Positions 8,876-17,465 of a DNA stretch of 19,904 nucleotides are shown in pieces. The notes beneath the pieces are model-generated. The model was not told where the DNA came from. It saw only the letters and a program-made list of their open reading frames with translations, and made no database searches. Numbering within the stretch: the stretch's first letter is position 1; every line of letters starts with the position of its first letter. Location: assembly GCA_025526915.1 (NCBI GenBank), contig JAHLKH010000329.1, positions 1-19,904 on the forward strand, in the 5' to 3' direction. The position numbers and the translations under genes are program-made. Source of the stretch: Entophlyctis helioformis (taxonomy: Eukaryota; Chytridiomycota; Chytridiomycetes; Chytridiales; Chytriomycetaceae).

Positions 8876-9279
8876 TTCCTTGTGCAGTTGTCGCCCCATG
8901 TACAATATATTTCATGGCTGCCATTCACATCCATTGAGACAGAAACAGCTGCTGAACGCAACGGTCATAACAGCTGAACCAAGCTCATGCCGCTGAACGC
9001 ACGGCTACTGACAGCGCTCGCCCTACAACAGCGCTGAACCAAGGCACATGAACAGCCGCTGAACGCAACGGCTACATGAACACCGAACCAACGACATGAA
9101 CACCGCCAACGCACATGAACAGCCTGAACGCAACGGCTACATGCACAGCCGCTGATTGCACAGCCGTTGATCGCACAACCGCTGATTGCACAACCGCCAG
9201 TCTGCTGCCAATATCTTCATTTGTAGAATGTGTAAAAATGTAAATGCATGCATCACGCAAGTCCTCCCTCTGCCAACTC
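8876..9279. repeat. Degenerate minisatellite field of about 28-bp units
   Basis: From about 8940 to 9200 the words ACATGAACAGCCGC, TGAACGCAACGGCTA and CACAACCGCTGATTG recur in variable order and length. They suggest a decayed tandem array of about 28-bp units. No gene is supported. The rest (9201-9279) is plain AT-richer sequence downstream of the LRR gene's stop. Confidence 0.7.
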
Positions 9280-10432
9280 TTAGATGGTGGGCGAGGCCGT
9301 GGCACATCGAATGCGGGTGGTCGCAGTGGCAGTGAGTGTGTCTGTCACTGTCGTTGTGATACTAACCACGCTTGTGATTGTGATGCTCGGTGTTGCTGTG
9401 CATGTGCGTGTCGTGGTGGCTGTGGCTGTCATGGCTGTGGATGTGGCTGTCATGGTTGTCACGTCGCCACCTTCATGCCAGTCCATCACGTCCATGCAGA
9501 CAGACACGTCAGTCGATGGTGCTTGTACACACACACACACACACACCACCAATGCAGTATGCAGTGCGCGACATACATGCAGGCAGATTACACGTGTCGC
9601 CCGTGTGGCCAGGTGCGATGCACACGCGCGTGCCCTCTCCTCGGCATTCCTCAGAGACGAAGAGGTTGTCTGGCAGCGGTCCATACAGACCGGCGTTATT
9701 CTCAAAGTAGCTGCAGCCATCAATCCCATCGCATCCGTTATCAGCGAACTGTGCCGTGCTGAGCGTCTCACAGCACGCCATTCACACGCCATCCACACTC
9801 ACAAGAACGCCTTGTCGACCCTGCCGAGTGATGCTGGCAGCTTGCCAGAGAACCCGTTGTTGCCCAGTCGCAGATCCTCGAGCTCATCAAACGATCCCAG
9901 AAACTCTGGCACGGGTCCAGACAGCTGGTTGTTCTCAAGGTGCCTGTCGCGGCATCCAGATCCACATGGCGTCAGCAGCCGTCCTTGTCACATGCCGCAC
10001 ATGCCGCACATGCCGCACATGCCGCACATCCTGCACATCCCCGCCAGCGAGCCTCACAGTCGGACAAGACCCGTCAGGTTGGCAAACGAGGTCGGGATGC
10101 GACCCGACAGGCGGTTGCCACTCAGAGACAGCGACGACAGGCTGGTCATGTTGCCAAGCGATCGGGGAATGGGTCCATCGAGCTGGTTGTTGTCCAGATA
10201 CCTGCCCCTCGACTGTCAGTCATTGGCGACAAGCAGCACATGACACCATTCACGATGCCGTCCATGGCATACTGCGACACGTCGCCACACGTTGCAACAC
10301 GTTGTGGAATGGCAGGATCCTTACAGATGGTACAACTGCATTGCTCCCATCCAGCCAGGAATGCGGCCAGAGAATCGATTGCCACTCAGATCCCTGCTCT
10401 CGCGCAACATGGCCAGTCCGTATGCCAGTCAG

Positions 10433-10464
<32 letters not shown>

Positions 10465-12116
10465 CCATCCAGTCGGCACCGCGTGCATCCAACTGCATAT
10501 GGACAAACGCACAGGCTATTCAGCTTTGGGACATCCGCAAGGAACCGTGGAATGGTGCCGCCGACTCGGTTGGACGCAAACGAGATCGTGTCCAGCTTGG
10601 GCAGTGTCGTGACCCATCTCGGCACAGTGTCGCTGAAGAGGTTCTCGTCAAGATACCTGCATTCCACACACGCCGTCCCATGCCGTGCACATGTCAGTCT
10701 CGCCACCAGCAGGGAGAGCCACCACAATCACATATTGGCCGTGCGACACAAGCAACGCAAGCAACGCAAGCAACGCAAGCAACGCAAGCAACGCAAGAAA
10801 CGCACAGTGACGTCAGGTTCTTGAGGTCAGCCAGTGAGTCGGGGATCGGATCGGTCAGGTTGCATGCGCGGAGATCCAGGATATCCAGCTTGGAGAGACG
10901 GCCAATCGTGCTTGGGATCTGTCCGCCGAGCGGGTTGCTGAACAGGAACCTGACGACCAGCCACAGCCGCCACGTCGCGTCATCCAGTCAGTCAGTCAGC
11001 CAGTCAGTCAGACAGACAAGCAAACAAGCGGCCACTTGCAGCTGTTCAAGGTTTTCGAGCATGCCGAGCGAGGGTGGAATGGGGCCAGACAGCTGGTTTC
11101 GGTCAAGGTCCAGCGACGTGAGATTGACAAGGTCTCCCAGCGATGGCGGGATCGGCCCCGTGAGCTTGTTTCCCCACAGGTAGAGGCCGGTCAGGTTGAT
11201 GAGACGCCCGAGTGAGCTGGGGATCGGGCCTGTGATGTTTGTGCTGTAGATCCCGCTGCTCGGCCGTCCCACTGCGATGAGTTCCAGGCACAGATGCGGA
11301 TGCTGCCTGGCGCATGGAATGGCGATGCCACAGCAGCAGCAGACACGGCAGTCGCGGCAGTCTTGCAGAACCACAGATGGACTCACAGGGTCGTCAGGTT
11401 GGTGAGATCGCCCAGCCAGTCGGGCAGCACTCCTGTCAGCGGCGTGTATGTGATGCCACTGTCCCGCCATCCAAGCAAGAATGTGCCCAGTCAGCGCCAA
11501 GTCAAGCCGCGTCGATCTGCAAGCGCACACGGCTCATCGCAGCATGCACTCACAGATACCGGAGACTGTGCAGGTTGCGGAACGAGTCTGGGATGGGGCC
11601 GTCAAACTCGGCATTGATGTCACTGCGGCAGCAGAGAGGCAAGCGCATGCACTGCAAGTCAGCACGACGTCTGGCCAACATGGGACTGCTGCGGCACGCG
11701 CCATCCAGCCATCATGCCAGCCACAGCCCACTTGCAGTCTGTTGAGAAACGCCAGATTGCCCAGCGTGGCGGGAATGGGTCCAACAGGAAGATCGTTGCT
11801 GTTGAGCGTGCTGTCAAGGGGAAACCGAGTGTCAGCCGCCGTCCACGAGAACGCAGCCGTGACAGCAGCAGCAGCAGACACACAGCTCGATGATGTTGCG
11901 GTTCTCGGCGTCGCACTCGAGGTATCGCCTGTCTGGGTCGGTGCAGCAGTTGATGCCAGGCTCAAAGACCGTGGGAAACGCCATCTGCACAAGCAGACAG
12001 TCGGGAGGCAGAGGCGAGGACATGCTTGCAGTGGGGCTGAGGACGAACGACGAGCGGGAGAGTGCAGCAGCGAGTGCAGCAGCGAGTGCCGTCCATGGCA
12101 TTCCCTCGCCCGCCAT
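9280..12116 (-). CDS. Secreted or surface leucine-rich-repeat protein, plant-type LRRs, 12 exons
   Basis: Minus-strand exons: 12116-11884, 11810-11736, 11622-11554, 11458-11387, 11255-11040, 10949-10806, 10656-10513, 10393-10325, 10201-10058, 9943-9803, 9758-9577 and 9470-9280. They join to exactly 560 codons with no frame break. The start MAGEGMPWTALAAALAAALS looks like a signal peptide; an upstream in-frame ATG at 12239 would bury it. A cap follows (DCLLVQMAFPTVFE, then CC and YLEC), resembling plant LRRNT. About 15 LRRs come next, of the form L-x-N-x-L-x-G-x-I-P-x-x-L-G. A Cys-bearing C-cap follows (DGIDGCSYFENNAGLYGPLP), then a Thr-rich tail of about 60 residues. No transmembrane helix or kinase domain is seen. 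Likely a ligand-binding or adhesion protein at the cell surface. The last intron (9576-9471) has a weak GAAG acceptor; the Thr-rich exon is the least certain part. Confidence 0.85.
9989..10040. repeat. 9-bp minisatellite (CACATGCCG) in an LRR-gene intron
   Basis: Four exact units followed by two degenerate ones, wholly inside the 114-nt intron 10057-9944. Confidence 0.93.
10433..10470. repeat. CCAT tetranucleotide array in an LRR-gene intron
   Basis: About nine CCAT units with one CCGT variant, inside the 119-nt intron 10512-10394. Confidence 0.93.
10750..10803. repeat. 9-bp minisatellite (AGCAACGCA) in an LRR-gene intron
   Basis: Five exact units plus a variant (AGAAACGCA), adjacent to the 5' splice site of the 149-nt intron 10805-10657. 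Confidence 0.93.
10985..11018. repeat. CAGT tetranucleotide-rich tract in an LRR-gene intron
   Basis: CAGT units with CAGC and CAGA variants, inside the 90-nt intron 11039-10950. Confidence 0.85.
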
Positions 12117-12242
12117 TTTATGTCTGGCTGCCCGAGCGAACGCTGCAATCACAGCATCTCGCGAGGCTTGCAACTCCGCTCGCTCGTTTGATACTTCATC
12201 GCTTTGACAAACGCCAAACATTCGCTTCAGATTGACCAACTG
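12117..12242. promoter_or_regulatory. Compact bidirectional promoter between the LRR gene (-) and GPCR gene (+)
   Basis: Only 126 bp separate the predicted start codons, so the two genes must share promoter sequence and short leaders. The near-palindrome TCTCGCGAGG lies at 12157-12166, a 9/10 match to TCTCGCGAGA, which is known from CpG-type bidirectional promoters in animals. Its relevance in fungi is untested. No TATA box is evident. Confidence 0.6.
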
Positions 12243-15200
12243 ATGCGGGCGACTCGCGCGTCATGGCAAACGCTGCTCGCTGTGGTAGTCCTGCTTCTGC
12301 ATGTATGTGGCACATGACCTTTGTCGTATGGCGCATTCGGCTCGTTATCAACAGCCATTGCGGCTGAGTGGCCTTTGGCGTAACGCTCAAGGCTCGGCTT
12401 GCTGACGGGCTCATTCCCTCTCCCAAACCATGCCAACAGGCAACCAGCGTGACTTCCTTTCGAGTGCTGGACGCGAAGGCACCGCCGACCCCAAACACTA
12501 TCCGTATCGGTTTCAACGGGGCCAAGTATGGCGGTGTTTCCACATCCGACAGACCGCCGTTGGGCAGCGACATATACCGCAACGTATTACTTTCAATGCA
12601 ACTCTGGCTGTCATATCTGGCCAACACAACAGATCTGCTGCCTGGCGCAGAGGTTCAGGTCCTCGACAATCCGTTCGACTGTGAGTGGTGATGCGATGTG
12701 GTGATGGCACACGGATGTCTTCGTCGCGTCGCATGAATGGCATTCGCGTTTGCATGACTTGACAATTCTCAACATGTCGTTCGTGGTTCAGTCGTTGTCG
12801 CTGGCGCTCTTGTCAAGACGTTTGAGCTGATCAGTGCAGGATCAATCGCCCTCATTGGGTCTGCGTACAGCGGCGCAACCAAGCTTGTTAGTGGACATCT
12901 GCTATTCACGAACAACGACTGCCAGAGGCTGACCATGTACCAGACCACGATCCTGACAGACTCAAAGTTCCTGCCGCAATGCGATGGCTCGTCAAGCAGT
13001 CCGGAACTGTCCAACAAGGCAGCATACCCGCGATTCTTTCGTACCAAGCCCAGCGACAACCTGCAAGCGATTGCCTTGTTTGACTACGTCATGAGCATGG
13101 GATGGCGCCGTGTGGCCATCATCAGCGAGACGGACGCGTACGGCACCGGTCTGGACCAAGGCATTCCGCGACCAAGCGCAAGGCACGCAGCTCACGATTG
13201 TGCTCCAGCAGACATTCCTGCTTGACGCACTCTACAACGAAAACAGCTGGGGACACCATCCTGGAAAACATCCGTAGCGCCAACGTGTTTGTGGTGATTA
13301 TCCTGTCAGCCGCCGAGCATGTCGTTGGGCTCATGCCAGCCATCCGCGCCAAAGGGATGATGAGCTCCAAGTACGCATGGATCGGGTCTGACGGCATGAT
13401 TGGCGCTATCCGTCAAGCACCTGGTCTCACTGTGATCTTCCCGTCTGAGGGCAACGGACCGGCGTTTGCCAAGTTCAATGAGCTATGGGACCAGCACAAG
13501 ATGGACATCAACACAACCGACAAGCAGAATTCGCCGTACTCGACAAAGTTTGTCTCGTGCTTGGGAGCTCTTCTTGCGCGGGTTCGACCGGTACCTGCGG
13601 GTGACACCAGGTGCAACACTGCAACGTCTGGCTGCCGGCGAGTACAACCCCAACTTCACATCGCCAGCAATCATGTTCAACTTTCCCGAACAGTACTTGC
13701 CAGTCGGGAAGATCCTGCTGGATCCAACAACTGGCGACGCTAAATCGACCTACGACATATTCAACTCGCAAGTTGTCAATGGAGTTGCCACAGCTGTGCG
13801 TGTTGGGTCGTGGGATGGCATTTCGCGCAACTTGACTATGGACAGTCCAGTCACGTTTGGTCTCGAAGGTGCGCTGTGTTGGCTTGCTTGATAGGCTGGA
13901 CACGACTGACGCTGGTCATGCCGGCTTGTGGACCTTGCAGGATCGACGATCAAGCCAGCAGACGACATCACTCTGGCAGACTATACGTCGATCGTCCGTC
14001 AAAGAGCGTCATGGGAGCGTTGGCGATCTTCTTCAACATGCTTGCAGTCGGGCTGATCATTGCTGTCGGGTTTCGTGTTCCATGCCAGCCGAGCGAGACC
14101 CATCCTACGCAAGTCCGTCCATCCCAAGCATGAATGTGGTTCTCGTCGGTCTGCTGCTGCCCTGTCTGGACGTCTTCACCATGGTCGATGTGAGTCGTTT
14201 CCGTCCATTTTGCTGGCTTTCTGTGACTATTGACACACGATGGCGCGGGCTGGACAGGTTCCAACCAAGACGCAGTGCATTGCCGATATCTGGCTGGTGG
14301 GACTCGGTTCGCCTTTGTTCTCGGAGCGATCGCAACCAAGCTGCTGCGACTGTATCGCATCTTCAACGGCATCCAGACACAGATCAAGGGCGTTTCCAAC
14401 AACGACCTGCTCATCCAGACGGGGATCCCCATTCTCATCGAGGCTGTTCTGTTGACACTCTGGACTGCATACGACCCACCAACACCAAGCTGATCCAGGT
14501 CAACCCACTGTCGTACTACTACGTCTGCTCGTCGAGGAGTGCATCCTTTCAAACCATGATGACCGTGTCGCTCGTGACATGGAACGGCCTCCTGCTCATC
14601 ATTTGCACGATCCTGGCGGTTGCAACGCGCGAACATTCGAGCCGACTTCAACGAAGCCAAGGTTGTCGGCCTGTGTGTGTACAACCAGCTGGTCATCGTG
14701 ACGGTCGCACTGCCATTGCTCACGACAGGCGTCGGCAGCGTCGCCATCAGCGTGCTGTTTGCCGTCAAGCAAGCTGCCATCCTGATTGTCGTGTTCGCAA
14801 CGGTGGCTGCAGTGCACGGCACCAAGATCTATGCACTGATCGTCGACAAAGATCTGCCCAAACACGCCATGCGGCAGATTGATTCCGAGTCTCAGCGGCC
14901 TGTTCCAGGAGCAGCGAAACCGACAGCAGCATCAGCCGCAGGTGACCAGCACGACGATCAGACGATTGCTCCGAGACTGACGAAGCAGCAGCGAGTCATC
15001 CCACTTTATGGCAAACATGACATCCATGTCGATACAGAGCTTGGTGCCGCCCATGTCGTCTCTGCTGCCCAAGCCATGCCGCAGGGTGTAACGTCACCTA
15101 CAAGGAGCCAGGCGTCACGAGCGCATGGATAGCAGCCGAGCTGATGCCACATCGCCGCACTCGACATTGTCCTTCTCAAACGCATCAAGCTGCATGTGAC

Positions 15201-15632
15201 GCGCAAAGGCCAGGAACGCGGATCGCGCCGGACGGCTCAGCTGTTCTTCAGCGGCCCGCAACTGTTCCTGCGCGACATCAGGCAGTTGGGCATGGAGAGC
15301 GATGGCCGCGACGACCGCATTCTGCATATCTACACTGGCAAGACCATGGTGCTGTCGATCAGGTTCGAAAAACGGCACTGTCGCGGGCGACTTTCGAGAC
15401 ACTCATGTACGGGCGGCGGTCGACCGTGGTCAACGAGGGGCGGAGCAGCAGTGCCGCTGGCGGTCTTTGGAGCATGAGTGCGAATGGAGACGGACAGACA
15501 AGAACAATCACGGCAGCAGCGACCAATCATGGCAGCAGTGGTGAGGTCGACAACCACGTCTCTTCTGTGACATCAGCCCTGAGTTCAAGTGGGAATCCGA
15601 TCTTGACACCAACCAACACACGAATCCAATGA
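12243..15632 (+). CDS. Class C (GABA-B-like) G-protein-coupled receptor with type I periplasmic-binding ectodomain
   Basis: Exons: 12243-12302, 12440-12680, 12792-13868, 13941-14189 and 14258-15632. Exon 1 is a signal peptide (MRATRASWQTLLAVVVLLLH). The ectodomain starts TIRIGFNGAKYGG, has ISAGSIALIGSAYSGATKLV and GWRRVAIISETDAYGTGLDQ, and spans about 400 residues. The 7TM block follows: TM1 (GALAIFFNMLAVGLIIAVG), TM2 near 14131, and TM3 with the conserved Cys and arginine (CIADIWLVGLG to LRLYRIFN). TM5 is SLVTWNGLLLIICTILAV, and TM7 ends with VHGTKIYALIVDKD. A cytoplasmic region with CNVTYKEPG, LFFSGPQLFLRDIR and ILHIYTGKT leads to a Ser/Asn-rich tail. Twelve single-base frame breaks occur from 13160 to 15372, nearly all at homopolymers. 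Compensating them yields 999 aa. Class C GPCRs are known from chytrids and other early fungi; the ligand is unknown. Confidence 0.82.
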
Positions 15633-15651
15633 AGGAGACGATTGTGTTCAA

Positions 15652-16131
15652 GTGAAGGAGCAGCGTTCAGCCCATGCCAATGACCACTGTTCTGTCTGCG
15701 AGACCGTGGCCAACAACCAGCAGTTTGCATTCCAGACCACAAAACACCGTCTGCTCAAGCAGGCCGGCCTGGACAACACGAGCGTGCACCTGCTGCCCGA
15801 GCCGTTCGCGCACGGGTTCCTGTCGGCCGGCCTGTTCGCCTTTTGCCGCCACCCAAACTTCTTGTGCAAGATCTGCATGTGGTGGGCCATGGCCGCATTC
15901 ACCGTCCGCACTGTGCCAGTCTCGGCGCTTGGCGCGTTCCTGCTCACAACACTGTTCCTCGGCAGCACGGCGTTCACCGAGCTCATCTCGTCGCAAAAGT
16001 ACCCGCTGTACGTCGTGTACAAGACGACAACGTCTGCCTTGGTGCCGTGGATCCCTGGCGCTCCGCTGTCCCTCGCAAAGACAGACAGGACAGACAGGAC
16101 AGATGCCAAGTCTGGCAAGAAGACGCAATGA
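15652..16131 (+). pseudogene. 5'-truncated DUF1295 copy (C-terminal half only)
   Basis: The open frame gives about 150 aa of DUF1295 C-terminal half, matching the complete gene downstream from ETIADNQQF onward (here ETVANNQQFAFQTTK). It includes RHPNF and the shared block LFLGSTAFTELISSQKYPLY. The first 45 codons have no ATG; the first in-frame ATG lies inside the conserved part, so there is no sensible start. The N-terminal exons are missing, and homology begins about 65 bp after the GPCR stop. The usual Glu a few residues after RHPNF is Lys here (FLCK versus FFCE in the full copy). A 20-residue loop of the full copy is absent. The C-terminus ends KKTQ, a dilysine-type end. Best read as a degenerate tandem duplicate. 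Expression as the 3' part of a GPCR transcript cannot be excluded. Confidence 0.7.
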
Positions 16132-16236
16132 ACAGATGCACTCGGCAGTCGAAGTGTGCCAGCAATCTCCTCTTCTTGGCGTGTGCCTCGCGGCTTGTGC
16201 CATCTTTCCATCACACGACCCAAGCAGCGACCCAGA

Positions 16237-17465
16237 ATGGCCGGCGGGATCTTGAGCTTCTCTGAGCCGCTCGTGTGGGCCATCCTGCTGTGCACCGACT
16301 TTTCGCTCATCGCCTTTGTGCGCTCGTCGCTCACTGGCAACTGTTCCTTTGTGGGTCTCCCTCTGCGTCTCTCTCTGCGTCTCTGCCAGCCAGTCCCACT
16401 CTGTGCCGTTCACAACCATCAGAAACGCCGCTTTCTCCGACTGGCACTTGAACGCCGTTGAGCACTGGCACTGACGCTTGCTGGCGCTGGCTCTCGGCAG
16501 GTCGACCGCTTCTGGTCCATCACCCCCATCCTGTACGCCTGGACCTTTGCCATCTTTGCCCGGGTCAACAGCGGATCGTTTGACTTTCGGTGCCACCGTC
16601 GGCGCTGTGCTGGTGACGGCTTGGGGTGTCCGCCTCACATGGAACTTTGCCCGCAAGTGTGTGCCTGCCTGAGTGCCTGTCTGCCTGAGTGCCTGCTGGT
16701 GCGATCCGATCCGTCCTCACGACTGACAAAGCGACGCTCGCCCCGCCATGCCCTCCTCGACCTCAGGGGCGGATACAGACCCGGAGAGGAAGACTACCGC
16801 TGGCCGTACCTGCGCGAGCACATCATCACCAACAAGGCGCTGTACGCTCTCTTCAACTTCGTCTTCATCTCGTTCTACCAAAACTTTCTGCTGCTTGCCA
16901 TTGTGATGCCGCTGTGGGCCGCATACCTCAACGCCGTGTCTGCCACACCCAACACGGCCATCACGGCCATCGACGTGGTCGCCGTGTGCCTGTTTGTGCT
17001 GCTGCTTGCAGGCGAGACGATCGCCGACAACCAGCAGTTCAACTTCCAGACGGCCAAGTACGCGATGCTGGTGAGACCGACCCGCAACGGGCTCAAGCGC
17101 AGCTGGCCGATCTGCCCGCGCCGTTCAAGTACGGCTTCTCGAACGAGGGTCTGTTTAGCATCAGCCGCCACCCCAACTTCTTCTGCGAGTTCATGCAGTG
17201 GTGGGCACTGTACCTGCTGTCGGTGGCAGCCGCACCAGGCACGCCTGCAGCCATCACGGCCGGATCGGTCTCGTGGATCAACTGGACGGTGCCCGGCACT
17301 GTGCTGCTGACGCTGCTGTTCCTGGGCAGCACGGCATTCACCGAGTACATCTCGGCACAAAAGTACCCGCTGTATGCGGTGTACAAGACCACGACGTCGA
17401 TGCTGGTGCCGTGGATCCCTGGGCCGCGCGATCTCGAGGCGGTTGCGGCTGCTGCCCAGGCATGA
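16237..17465 (+). CDS. DUF1295 membrane protein (steroid 5-alpha-reductase C-terminal-like)
   Basis: Exons: 16237-16350, 16501-16656 and 16767-17465, with GT-AG introns of 150 and 110 nt. Family landmarks appear in order: VDRFWSITPILYAWTFA, then GVRLTWNFARKGGY across intron 2, EDYRWPYLR, GETIADNQQFNFQTAKY, and SRHPNFFCE with the conserved Glu. The protein ends ...STAFTEYISAQKYPLY and an Ala-rich tail. Multi-pass; the C-terminal half resembles 5-alpha-reductase/isoprenylcysteine methyltransferase folds that bind a nucleotide cofactor. The substrate is unknown. Two frame breaks: one extra base at the GG pair near 16590 and one missing base near 17098. Corrected length is 322 aa. The second break could instead be a 32-nt GT-AG segment (17071-17102) that restores frame, but that is very short for an intron and the truncated copy codes through this region. 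Confidence 0.8.

Noticed and set aside
8608..8937. ORFs with long Cys/Val, His/Thr or Ser/Leu runs around 8650-8770
   Set aside because: They are translations of the GA/GT microsatellite on either strand, and some also cross the tRNA gene.
9300..9465. Val-rich hydrophobic stretch on the + strand resembling membrane helices
   Set aside because: It is the antisense of Thr-rich codons (ACA/ACC/ACG) on the minus strand, and no + strand gene structure surrounds it.
9284..11183. Long + strand ORFs (9284-10243, 9756-11183, 9940-10824) opposite the LRR gene
   Set aside because: They have no domain patterns and include intron repeats. The minus strand encodes clear LRRs with consistent splice phase.
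9756..12239. Plant-type LRR receptor kinase
   Set aside because: The LRRs are plant-like, but no transmembrane helix or kinase domain is attached. The Ran1-like kinase at 18423 is a separate gene on the other strand.
17071..17102. A 32-nt GT-AG micro-intron in the DUF1295 gene
   Set aside because: Removing it restores frame, but 32 nt is below the shortest other intron here (44 nt) and the paralogous fragment codes through the same region. A missing base is more likely, though not proven.
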